In this document: piece after piece, positions 1-7,481 of the stretch
Numbering within the stretch: the stretch's first letter is position 1
How the letters are laid out: each line of letters starts with the position of its first letter
Assembly (NCBI GenBank): GCA_031257655.1
Contig: JAIROF010000102.1
Span: forward strand, 1-15,407
Length of the DNA stretch: 15,407 nt
Direction of reading: 5' to 3'
Source: Prevotellaceae bacterium
GTDB taxonomy: Bacteria; Bacteroidota; Bacteroidia; Bacteroidales; UBA932
Translations under genes and position numbers: made by a program
Notes under the pieces: generated by a model
Databases searched by the model: none
Seen by the model: the letters and a program-made list of their open reading frames with translations, nothing else
What the model was told of the DNA's origin: nothing

Positions 1-852
1 TGGATGTGTCCGTCCCGCGGCAACTGGCGGTTTGCCATCCTGCGTATCTACTGGGACGACGAAAAGGAACCGTCGGTCGAATGTCCTATGGGCGACTTTT
101 TCGGCATGGGATGGGGCGTCCCCGCGTCGCTAAACTCGCTGGCGGTCTGCGTAAACCCGATGATGGGGTTCAACTGCTACTGGACAATGCCTTTCCGCAG
201 GAAATGCAAAATCACTGTGGAAAATGTCGACGGCAAGGAATTTTACAAAGATTATAAGGACGGGGTGGTGCTGTTTTATCAGATTGATTACACGCTGACG
301 GACGTGCCCGACGACGCCGCCTACTTCCATGCGCAGTGGCGGCGCAGCAATCCCAACACAACATCGGACTATACTATCGTGGACAACATCCGCGGGAAGG
401 GTCATTACGTCGGCGTCTACTTAGCCTGGGGTGTGAACAACGACGGCTGGTGGGGCGAAGGCGAAATCAAGTTCTTCATGGACGGCGACACGAAGTTCCC
501 TACGATTTGCGGCACCGGGGCGGAGGACTATTTCTGCGGCTCGCACGGGTTCGACCGCGGAGGGCAGTACACGGAATTTTGTTCGCCCTACAGCGGCCTG
601 GCGCAGGTGATACGTCCTGATGGCGCTTACCGGGCGCAGCAGCGTTTCGGCCTGTACCGCTGGCACATTGCCGACCCTGTCCGCTTTGAGAAAGATTTGA
701 AGGTTACCATTCAGGATTTGGGCTGGCGGCACGGCGGTAGCCGCTATCTGGCGCAGCAGTCGGACATTGCTTCGGTGGCGTACTGGTATCAGACCGAACC
801 GCACAACACATTCCCGAAGCTTCCGGCATGGCAGGATTTGGAGGTGAATTGA
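1..852 (+). CDS. GH172 (DUF2961) family glycoside hydrolase, 3' part
   Basis: The reading frame is open from the left edge, so the N-terminus is missing; the ATG at base 4 is internal. The visible 283 or so residues cover most of a DUF2961 domain. Recognisable blocks are PSVECPMGDFFGMGWG near the start, a YWTMPFRRKCKI stretch, GWWGEGEIKFFMDGD, the signature TICGTGAEDYFCGS, and a C-terminal RFGLYRWHIADPVRF followed by IASVAYWYQTEPH. DUF2961 is now family GH172, whose characterised members act on alpha-D-arabinofuranosyl or fructofuranosyl linkages; the substrate here cannot be read from sequence. The family Glu-Asp pair in GAEDYF is intact. No signal peptide can be judged. The gene ends tail-to-tail with the toxin gene on the other strand, 74 bases away, and that gap shows no clear terminator. 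It is probably part of the same glycan-degradation locus as the genes from 1502 on. Confidence 0.9.
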   Translation, partial: WMCPSRGNWRFAILRIYWDDEKEPSVECPMGDFFGMGWGVPASLNSLAVCVNPMMGFNCYWTMPFRRKCKITVENVDGKEFYKDYKDGVVLFYQIDYTLTDVPDDAAYFHAQWRRSNPNTTSDYTIVDNIRGKGHYVGVYLAWGVNNDGWWGEGEIKFFMDGDTKFPTICGTGAEDYFCGSHGFDRGGQYTEFCSPYSGLAQVIRPDGAYRAQQRFGLYRWHIADPVRFEKDLKVTIQDLGWRHGGSRYLAQQSDIASVAYWYQTEPHNTFPKLPAWQDLEVN

Positions 853-926
853 TGGCGCAATTAACCACTTTGCTATTGCTATTACAGCTGGGGCGGTTCA
901 ACCGCATGGAATTGCTACCTGCAACT

Positions 927-1232
927 TCACACAATCAAGCTGCCGGCCATAACGCGACGGACAAGTACGATATCATCCATGACATTGAAAATAATGGTCA
1001 TTTTCTTATACGTAGCTGTCCGTGCATCCGGCCCGTAACGGCGCTGAATGGATTCATGTCGGCTAATGGGGTAGATATCACCGGTAAAAGTAAGCTTGTA
1101 GATTTCATGGATAATTCCGTCTTTATACTTGATTGCGGTTTCAGGCGCCATCAACCGGAAGGTGATATAACGAAAAATATCGTCAATATCCGTTTCAGCC
1201 TCCATCGAAATGCAGATGAAAAACTTTCTCAT
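927..1232 (-). CDS. RelE/ParE-superfamily toxin of a type II toxin-antitoxin module
   Basis: This 101-residue protein has the usual length and pattern of the RelE/ParE fold. It starts MRKFFICISMEAETDIDDIF, continues with a helical APETAIKYKDGIIHEIYKL segment, and ends with the typical strand-rich block RYGPDARTATYKKMTIIFNV then DDIVLVRRVMAGSLI. The frame is open up to an ATG at 1331, but that start would run through the antitoxin gene. The ATG at 1232 is preferred because it lies 7 bases after the antitoxin stop codon and gives a normal toxin length. Members either cleave mRNA at the ribosome (RelE) or poison gyrase (ParE); sequence alone does not decide which. It sits on the minus strand between two plus-strand glycoside hydrolase genes, in an AT-richer stretch, which suggests insertion into the locus. 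Confidence 0.8.
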   Translation of the reverse strand: MRKFFICISMEAETDIDDIFRYITFRLMAPETAIKYKDGIIHEIYKLTFTGDIYPISRHESIQRRYGPDARTATYKKMTIIFNVMDDIVLVRRVMAGSLIV

Positions 1233-1239
1233 AGGACAT

Positions 1240-1434
1240 TCAAAAGGGCAATGGCGCCATTTTTCCTTCTGCGACAAGTTTTGCACGCAGTTCACATATA
1301 TCCGTACCGTAATATGCGGAAAGTTTGTCATCCAGCTTGGCGGAAAATTCCTTCAGCGTCATTCCTGCAGGCATACCGTTTTCGTCATATTCCACGCCCG
1401 GATAGCGTTTTTGGGGGGCAAGAGCTGCTTCCAT
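1240..1434 (-). CDS. Putative antitoxin partner of the RelE/ParE-type toxin
   Basis: The 64-residue, charged protein begins MEAALAPQKRYPGVEYDENG and carries MTLKEFSAKLDDKLSAYYG in its middle. I do not recognise a named DNA-binding fold. The antitoxin call rests on position: it is the upstream gene of a two-gene operon, ends 7 bases before the toxin start, and has the usual small size. The frame is open to an ATG at 1482, but that would start inside the promoter found at 1460-1491. The ATG at 1434 fits a leader of roughly 20 bases from that promoter. Antitoxins of this class bind the toxin and usually repress their own promoter; self-repression here is inference. The start lies only 68 bases from the divergent GH106-like gene. 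Confidence 0.68.
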   Translation of the reverse strand: MEAALAPQKRYPGVEYDENGMPAGMTLKEFSAKLDDKLSAYYGTDICELRAKLVAEGKMAPLPF

Positions 1435-1459
1435 ATTCAATGTGATTTTTATAATGCAA

Positions 1460-1491
1460 CAAAAGTACGAATGAATTATCAAGCATCCAAA
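1460..1491 (-). promoter_or_regulatory. Bacteroidota-type promoter of the toxin-antitoxin operon
   Basis: Read on the minus strand, the segment has TTTG (1491-1488), a 20-base spacer, then TACTTTTG (1467-1460). This matches the -33 TTTG and -7 TAnnTTTG consensus of the primary sigma factor of Bacteroidota at its usual 19-21 base spacing. Transcription should start around 1454, giving a short leader before the antitoxin ATG at 1434. The element fills the gap in front of the plus-strand gene at 1502. No comparable promoter is visible for that gene on the plus strand. Confidence 0.8.
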
Positions 1492-1501
1492 TTTTAAAGC
1501 A

Positions 1502-4411
1502 ATGAACCGAAGAGATTTTATTGTAAAAAGCCTTTATGCGGCGGGGGGAGGCGTGGCGGTGGCGCTGTCGTCGTCGGCTGTTGCAGCGGCGGGGCAGCGC
1601 ATGCTGCTGTCCGGCGAAAAGGGTGGCGACAGCTTTACGCTTTTTCGCAATCCGCCTGCCGGCTACCGCCCGTTTGTGCGCTGGTGGTGGAACGGCAACA
1701 AGGTGCAGCCCGGCGAGCTGATACGCGAGCTGCGCCTTTTGAAGGATGCCGGCATTGGCGGCGTGGAAATCAACCCCGTCAAATTCCCCGAGCACACCGA
1801 CGACTTGGGCGCCAAAGCCCTCACGTGGCTCAGCGACGAGTGGATTGATGCGCTGAAGGCGGCGCTCGACGAGGCAAAGCAGCTGGGCATGACCTGCGAC
1901 CTGATTGTTGGCTCGGGCTGGCCCTTTGGCGGCAAATTCCTGAAGGACGAGGAGCGGGCACAGATCATGGTCATCGGCGTAAAGAAGCTCGAAGGCCCCA
2001 TGCTGTACGAGACCTCCGTATTCGCGCTGCTAAAGGATGCCGATCCCCGCATCAGCGCATCCTACAGCGGTCGCCTCCCCCACCTCCTTTCGCTCCGCCT
2101 TGCGCCCGACCCGATGGGCAGCCTGTCGGAGGAGACCGACCTTTCGGGCCTGCTGAAAGAGGGCCGCGAGGTGCTGCAAATCCGCATCCCAAAGGGGAAG
2201 CACGCCCTCTACTCGCTGGTGAGGATCGACGCTTTTGGCGAAGTCATCAACGGCGCACCCGGCGCGGACGGGCCTACGCTCAACCACTTTGACCGGGAGG
2301 CGGTAACGAAATACCTCAACCACATGTCCAGCGCCATCGAAGGGCGCATTGGGCCGCTTTCGGGCTACCTCCGGGCGCTCTTTACCGACAGCATGGAGCT
2401 GGAGGGCGCCAACTGGACAGGCGACATGGCCGAGGCCTTTGCCCGTCGCCGCGGCTACGACGTCATGCCCTACCTTCCCTACCTCATGTTCAAAACCGAA
2501 GGCATGGGCAACGTGTCCGACTACAATTACGGCGTGGGCATGTCGCCCGAATTTCGCGATATGATTGAGCGGATGCGCTTCGACATGGAAACCACCAAGG
2601 CCGAGCTGCTGCTTGAACGCTTTACGGGGACATACGTTGAATGGTGCCACGGGCTGAACGTCAAATCGCGCGCACAAGCTTACGGGCGCGGCTTTTTCCC
2701 GCTCGAAACCAGCATGGCGCACGACATCCCAGAAGGGGAATCGTGGACAACCAACTATCTGCAACACCGCATCGGCGAAGAAATGTCGAACGAAGACTAC
2801 CGGCGGGGGCGGTCTTACACGATGGTCAACAAGTACGTCTCGTCGGCAGCCCACCTCGCCGGCAAGCGGCTCGTGAGCGCCGAAGAGATGACCAACACCT
2901 ACCGCGTGTTCAACATGACGCTCGAATTTCTGAAAATAGGCTGCGACATGAACGCCATCGCGGGCATCACGCATTCCGTCTTCCACGGATTTAACTATTC
3001 GCCGGCCGAAGCCCCTTTTCCCGGATGGATTCGCTACGGCGCCTACTACAACGAAAAAAACAACTGGTGGCCCTACTTCAAATATTTCAACGACTACCGC
3101 GCACGCGTATCCTCCATGCTGCAAAACGCCGACATGTACGCCGACATCGCCATCCTGCCGCCGGTAAACGACATGTGGACAACCATCGGGATGCAGAACG
3201 AGCCGTTCCCCTCGGCCATCACCGCGCCCTACACGAGCCTCCTCTGGGAGGCCATGCACAAAACGGGCAACGGCGCCGACTACGTATCCGAATCCATTCT
3301 CATCCATTCGACCGTCGAAAAAGGGTGGCTGCGCTACGGGGGGAGGAAATACAGCAGCCTTTTCCTGATAGAAACAGAGCGCATGTACCCCGCCACGCTT
3401 GCCAAGCTGTACGATTTTGTCGCCTCGGGCGGGCGCGTGCTCTGCGTTGAAAAATACCCCGCCAAGTCGCTCGGATGGAAAGACCACGAGCGCAACGACA
3501 GGGAGGTGGGCGAATGGATGCAAAAGCTGCGCGCCTTCCCCGACCGCTTTGCGCTGCTGACAAAGCCGGAGGACAACGATTTCATGGCGTGGTATCCCGC
3601 CGTGCAGCAAAAATACCGCCTTACGCCGTTTGTTGCCATCGAAAATCCTCACCCCTACGTGATGGCCAACCGCTACATTCGCGACGACGGGTCGGAATTT
3701 TTCTTTTTCATCAACGCTCACCTCCACCGCGAACACCAGACGATAGTCCGTTTTCCAAAGCAGATTACCGCCCGGCGCTACGGCTGGGTATGGAATCCCG
3801 AAGATGGCAAGCGCTACCGCATTTACCTCGACAAAAGCGGCGCATTCCCGCTGTACCTCGGCCCGGCGGATTCGCGCATCATCGTGTTCGACGGCACGGC
3901 GGAGCCGGGCGAAGCGTGGAAGCCCCTCCCCGTGAGCGGCGCAAACAGCCGCACGCTGGACGGCTGGGACGTTGAGCTGCGCCACAGCGGCAAAGATTTT
4001 ACGGAAAAAACGCACTTCTTCGTGCTCGACGACCTCAAAAATACGCCGTACATCGACTTCACGGGCACCGTTGTTTACGCAAGGAAATTCTACCTCGACA
4101 CCCTTCCGGCGCACACCGCTGTGCTCAACTTGGGAAAGGTTTGGGGGGTAGCCGAGGTAAAGGTCAACGGCAAGGAGTGCGGCGTGAGCTGGTACGGCAA
4201 CCGCCTGTACAACCTTTCGGGCAAGCTGAAAACCGGCGAAAATGAGCTGGAGGTGAAAGTAATCACCACCATGGGCAACTACGTCCAAACGCTGAAAGGC
4301 GAAAACAAAATTGCAGAGAAGTGGACGGCACGCCCCGGAAGGGCGCCCCAGCCAAAGCAGTCGATGGGAATGGCGGGGCCGGTCACGCTATACGAAACCG
4401 AGGGAAACTAA
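1502..4411 (+). CDS. GH106-like glycosyl hydrolase (putative alpha-L-rhamnosidase), Tat-exported
   Basis: The 969-residue protein starts MNRRDFIVKSLYAAGG, a twin-arginine (Tat) signal followed by an Ala/Val-rich stretch, with probable cleavage near residue 30. The N-terminal catalytic region has the block RPFVRWWWNGNKVQPGEL (Trp61-63), then GIGGVEINP and DLIVGSGWPFGG, typical of large bacterial glycosyl hydrolases related to family GH106. Acidic candidates for catalysis include DSMELEGANW (Asp296, Glu299, Glu301) and SAEEMTN (Glu461, Glu462); I cannot assign the catalytic pair. Residues about 855-945 form a sugar-binding jelly-roll like that of GH2 enzymes (YARKFYL, VWGVAEVKVNGKECG). GH106 members remove terminal alpha-L-rhamnose from pectin and similar glycans, in the periplasm or at the surface. 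The gene heads the enzyme run; its stop codon lies inside a heptamer repeat. The long antisense reading frame beneath it is a by-product of GC-rich codon use. Confidence 0.82.
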   Translation: MNRRDFIVKSLYAAGGGVAVALSSSAVAAAGQRMLLSGEKGGDSFTLFRNPPAGYRPFVRWWWNGNKVQPGELIRELRLLKDAGIGGVEINPVKFPEHTDDLGAKALTWLSDEWIDALKAALDEAKQLGMTCDLIVGSGWPFGGKFLKDEERAQIMVIGVKKLEGPMLYETSVFALLKDADPRISASYSGRLPHLLSLRLAPDPMGSLSEETDLSGLLKEGREVLQIRIPKGKHALYSLVRIDAFGEVINGAPGADGPTLNHFDREAVTKYLNHMSSAIEGRIGPLSGYLRALFTDSMELEGANWTGDMAEAFARRRGYDVMPYLPYLMFKTEGMGNVSDYNYGVGMSPEFRDMIERMRFDMETTKAELLLERFTGTYVEWCHGLNVKSRAQAYGRGFFPLETSMAHDIPEGESWTTNYLQHRIGEEMSNEDYRRGRSYTMVNKYVSSAAHLAGKRLVSAEEMTNTYRVFNMTLEFLKIGCDMNAIAGITHSVFHGFNYSPAEAPFPGWIRYGAYYNEKNNWWPYFKYFNDYRARVSSMLQNADMYADIAILPPVNDMWTTIGMQNEPFPSAITAPYTSLLWEAMHKTGNGADYVSESILIHSTVEKGWLRYGGRKYSSLFLIETERMYPATLAKLYDFVASGGRVLCVEKYPAKSLGWKDHERNDREVGEWMQKLRAFPDRFALLTKPEDNDFMAWYPAVQQKYRLTPFVAIENPHPYVMANRYIRDDGSEFFFFINAHLHREHQTIVRFPKQITARRYGWVWNPEDGKRYRIYLDKSGAFPLYLGPADSRIIVFDGTAEPGEAWKPLPVSGANSRTLDGWDVELRHSGKDFTEKTHFFVLDDLKNTPYIDFTGTVVYARKFYLDTLPAHTAVLNLGKVWGVAEVKVNGKECGVSWYGNRLYNLSGKLKTGENELEVKVITTMGNYVQTLKGENKIAEKWTARPGRAPQPKQSMGMAGPVTLYETEGN

Positions 4412-4440
4412 GAACTAAGAGTTTAGAATTAAGAATAATC
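4406..4440 (+). repeat. Degenerate heptamer array overlapping a stop codon
   Basis: Five consecutive 7-base units can be read: AACTAAG, AACTAAG, AGTTTAG, AATTAAG, AATAATC. The TAA stop of the GH106-like gene (4409-4411) is part of the first unit. The remaining 23 bases before the GH28 start at 4464 show no promoter. It is the most degenerate of the heptamer arrays in the window, and on its own would be weak evidence. Confidence 0.55.
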
Positions 4441-4463
4441 ACTCACTAAAAAATCAAGAACCA

Positions 4464-5945
4464 ATGTACAAAAAAATTTTCCTTACATGGTTGTTCGGCG
4501 CAGGTTGCATGGTGCAGGCTGGGGCCGAAGACTATAACGCATCGCTGTTTGGCGTCAAATCGAACGGCACAACGCTCAACACGACTTCTATCCAAAAGGC
4601 GATAGACTACATCAGCGAAAAAGGCGGCGGCACGCTGCACTTTTACGTCGGGAGATACCTCACGGGTACCATCTTCCTCAAGTCAAACGTTACCGTCAAC
4701 CTCCACGAAGGCGCCATCCTCTTGGGCTCTACCAACCCCTACGACTATCGGGAGGTAGAAAAGGTCAGGATGCCGGCGCTGGTGGCCGCTTTCGGCGCCA
4801 ACAACATCGCGATTGTCGGGAAGGGCGTCATCGACGGACAGGGGCGCGAACTATGCTACAACTTCCTCGACCAGCAGCAGAAGAACGTCATGCCCGACAG
4901 GATGAGCTACGACCGCCCGGGCTACCGTCCGCAGGGGGTTTACCTCCGCGAATGCAAAAACGTAACGGTAAAGGGCGTGACCATCAAAAGCGCCGCAGGG
5001 TGGACTTTTGAGCCTGACCAATGCGAAAATATGCTGATAGACAGCGTTACCGTGCTCGGTCTCGACTTCTGGAACAACGACGGCATCGACATCGTGGACT
5101 GCAAAAACCTCCGGCTGCTCAACTCGTTTATCGACGCAGCGGACGACGCTATCTGCTTCAAGTCGCACGACGCCAACGCGGCCAACGACAATATCGAGGT
5201 GCGCAGCTGCGTTGCCCGTTCGAGCGCCAGCGCCATCAAGTTTGGCACCGTTTCGGCAGGAGGATATAAAAACATCCGGCTCATCAACAACAGGGTGTAC
5301 AACACGCACCGCTCGGCCATCACCATCGCCATCCCCGACGGCGGCTACGCCGACAATATCCTTGTCGACAGCCTCTACGCCTACAACACGAGCAACGCCA
5401 TTTACCTGCGCATAGGCGCCCGCAACACCAGCCGCCCGCCCGGGAGGCTGAAAAACGTTACCATCCGCAACATGTACTGCGAAATACCGGCTACCAAGGC
5501 CGACGCCGGCTATCCCTACGAAGGCCCGATAGAAGATAATCCGCGCAATATCTCGCCGGCAAGCATCGTAGGCCTCGAAGGCGGACATGATATTGAAAAC
5601 GTCGTCCTCGAAAATATCACCCTGGTATATCCGGGGGGCGGCAACGAACATTACGCTTATCGCGGACTGAAACCGGCCGAGCTGGATGCTATCCCCGAAA
5701 TGCCGACCTCGTACCCCGAATTTTCGCAGTTCATAGAGCTGCCGGCATGGGCCTTCTGGATACGGCACGCGAAAAATATCCATTTTGAAAACATCACGTT
5801 CAAAGCCAAAGAGCGCGACTACCGCCCGGCCATCGTCATTCAGGAGGCCGACGGCGTGACGCTGAGAAAAATGGCGTACCACGAGCCGGGAGGCAAGAAA
5901 AAACAGGTGCACACCTACAAATCAAAAAACATTGTACAAGAATAA
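4464..5945 (+). CDS. GH28 family polygalacturonase-like glycoside hydrolase (paralogue 1)
   Basis: The 493-residue protein has an N-terminal signal sequence (hydrophobic core FLTWLFGAGCMV, likely cleavage after VQAGA) and a right-handed beta-helix of the GH28/pectate-lyase-like type. Catalytic motifs are visible: NNDGID with Asp206 and Asp209, and AADDAICFKS with Asp227, Asp228 and Lys233. The usual GHG histidine motif is replaced by SASAIKFGT, and the RIK-type loop reads YLRIGARN, so the specificity may differ from classical polygalacturonases; GH28 also includes rhamnogalacturonan and xylogalacturonan hydrolases. The conserved block EGPIEDNPRNISPASIVGL is shared almost unchanged with the next gene. 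The gene lies 52 bases after the GH106-like gene and 21 bases before its paralogue, so the three GH28-type genes are probably cotranscribed. Confidence 0.9.
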   Translation: MYKKIFLTWLFGAGCMVQAGAEDYNASLFGVKSNGTTLNTTSIQKAIDYISEKGGGTLHFYVGRYLTGTIFLKSNVTVNLHEGAILLGSTNPYDYREVEKVRMPALVAAFGANNIAIVGKGVIDGQGRELCYNFLDQQQKNVMPDRMSYDRPGYRPQGVYLRECKNVTVKGVTIKSAAGWTFEPDQCENMLIDSVTVLGLDFWNNDGIDIVDCKNLRLLNSFIDAADDAICFKSHDANAANDNIEVRSCVARSSASAIKFGTVSAGGYKNIRLINNRVYNTHRSAITIAIPDGGYADNILVDSLYAYNTSNAIYLRIGARNTSRPPGRLKNVTIRNMYCEIPATKADAGYPYEGPIEDNPRNISPASIVGLEGGHDIENVVLENITLVYPGGGNEHYAYRGLKPAELDAIPEMPTSYPEFSQFIELPAWAFWIRHAKNIHFENITFKAKERDYRPAIVIQEADGVTLRKMAYHEPGGKKKQVHTYKSKNIVQE

Positions 5946-5966
5946 CTCAAAAAAAAAAGACAAGCT

Positions 5967-7457
5967 ATGACAAAAAACATTCTCAAGCTGCTGCTGCTCG
6001 GCGCCGGCTTGCTGGCCTGCCGGCAGCTGCAGGCCAAAGATTACGACGTGAGGGATTTTGGCGCCGTTGGCGACGGGATTTTCCTCAACAGCGCCACCAT
6101 CCAGCGCGCCATCGACTTCGTCCACGCCCGCGGCGGCGGGCGGCTGGTGTTCTACCCGGGCGCATACGTCACCGGGAGCATCTACCTCAAGTCCAACGTC
6201 ACGCTCCACATCGAGCAGGGCGCAACGCTGCTCGGCTCCACCAACCCCTGGGATTACGTCAAAGACCCCTACGTGGGCTGGATGGCGATGATTTTTGCCG
6301 TCAAGCAGGAGAACATCGGCATTACGGGCAAGGGCGTCATCAACGGGCGCGGATTCGCTACGGCCAACAACATGATAAAGTATATCCAGAAGGGCCTGCT
6401 CGACGACCCGCTGAGAAACGACCGCCCGAGCGAAACCAACCGCCCGGAAAATATCCACTTCCGCGAATGTTCGCATGTAGCCATCAGCGACGTTACGCTG
6501 AAAGACCCCGCCAGCTGGAACCAGACCTACGACCAGTGCCGCGACCTGCTGGTAGAGCGCATCCGCGTGGACAGCAAATCGTACTGGAACAACGACGGGA
6601 TCGACATCGTAGACTGCGACGGCGTGGTCGTCAGGGAGTCGTTTTTCGACGCAGCCGACGACGCTATCTGCCTGAAATCGCACGACGCTAATGCGGTCTG
6701 CCAAAACGTAACGGTGGAAAGCTGTACCGCCCGCTCAAGCGCCAGCGCCCTGAAATTCGGTACCGCATCGCGCGGCGGATTCCGCAACATCCGCGTTACC
6801 GGCCTTACGGTTTACGATACCTTCCGCTCGGCCATTACCTTTGCCTCCGTAGATGGCGGGCAAATAGAGAACATCGTGGTGGACGGCGTGCGGGCTATCA
6901 ACACCGGCAACGCGATTTACCTCCGTCTCGGCAACCGGAACAGCGGCAAAGCGCCTTCGCTCAAAAACGTAATCATCAAAAACGTCTATGCCGAAGTGCC
7001 TTACACCAAACCCGATGCAGGCTACAGCTACGAAGGCCCCGTGGAGGACAACCCGCGCAACATCTCGCCGGCAAGCATCGTAGGATTGCCGAATATGAGG
7101 GTAGAAAACATCACGCTCGAAAATATCGAAATGGTTTATCCGGGACGCGGCGACAGCCTCTACGCAAAGGTGGGGCTGACGGCCGGAGAGCTGGACGGCA
7201 TTCCCGAAATGGAGAAAAGCTACCCCGAATTTTCGCAGTTCAGGGAGCTGCCGGCCTGGGGGCTTTACGTCCGCCATGCCGACGGTATTCGCCTCAAAAA
7301 CGTTTCCTTCAGGGCGCAAAATGAAGACTACCGCCCTGCCGTCGTGCTCGACGACGTAAACGGTGCGACTTTCACCGGCGTTACCTTCAGCGAACCAAAC
7401 GATGGAGGGAAAAACCAGCTGTTCCGCTACAAATCATCAAATATCACCATACAGTAA
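5967..7457 (+). CDS. GH28 family polygalacturonase-like glycoside hydrolase (paralogue 2)
   Basis: The 496-residue protein is a full-length paralogue of the preceding gene. Its signal region ILKLLLLGAGLLACRQLQA could be cut after QLQA, or treated as a lipoprotein at Cys18 (LLAC); no acidic surface-export signal follows the Cys, so a periplasmic site is more likely. The catalytic motifs NNDGID (Asp210, Asp213) and AADDAICLKS (Asp231, Asp232, Lys237) are intact. As in paralogue 1 the GHG histidine is absent (SASALKFGT). The C-terminal half, including EGPVEDNPRNISPASIVGL and YPEFSQFRELPAWG, is highly similar to paralogue 1, whereas the N-terminal beta-helix differs more. Two active paralogues probably handle different linkages or chain lengths of one galacturonate-containing glycan; this is inference. 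The start follows an A-rich stretch with no Shine-Dalgarno sequence, as is common in this phylum. Confidence 0.9.
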   Translation: MTKNILKLLLLGAGLLACRQLQAKDYDVRDFGAVGDGIFLNSATIQRAIDFVHARGGGRLVFYPGAYVTGSIYLKSNVTLHIEQGATLLGSTNPWDYVKDPYVGWMAMIFAVKQENIGITGKGVINGRGFATANNMIKYIQKGLLDDPLRNDRPSETNRPENIHFRECSHVAISDVTLKDPASWNQTYDQCRDLLVERIRVDSKSYWNNDGIDIVDCDGVVVRESFFDAADDAICLKSHDANAVCQNVTVESCTARSSASALKFGTASRGGFRNIRVTGLTVYDTFRSAITFASVDGGQIENIVVDGVRAINTGNAIYLRLGNRNSGKAPSLKNVIIKNVYAEVPYTKPDAGYSYEGPVEDNPRNISPASIVGLPNMRVENITLENIEMVYPGRGDSLYAKVGLTAGELDGIPEMEKSYPEFSQFRELPAWGLYVRHADGIRLKNVSFRAQNEDYRPAVVLDDVNGATFTGVTFSEPNDGGKNQLFRYKSSNITIQ

Positions 7458-7481
7458 ACCGCTTAAATCTGTTCCAAAAAA

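Noticed and set aside
889..905. Small GCGGTTCAACCGC palindrome between the GH172 and toxin genes
   Set aside because: The usable stem is only about four to five base pairs and no T run follows, so it is not called as a terminator.
828..1445. 205-codon plus-strand frame after the GH172 gene
   Set aside because: It lies opposite the toxin and antitoxin genes, which have family-like sequences and a consensus promoter; the plus-strand product resembles nothing.
2030..4288. 752-codon open frame antisense to the GH106-like gene
   Set aside because: It mirrors a clear enzyme gene in GC-rich codon use, its product is low-complexity in Val, His and Ala, and it shows no domain.
4851..5912. 353-codon antisense frame within the first GH28 gene
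   Set aside because: It is the shadow of a well-supported GH28 gene with intact motifs.
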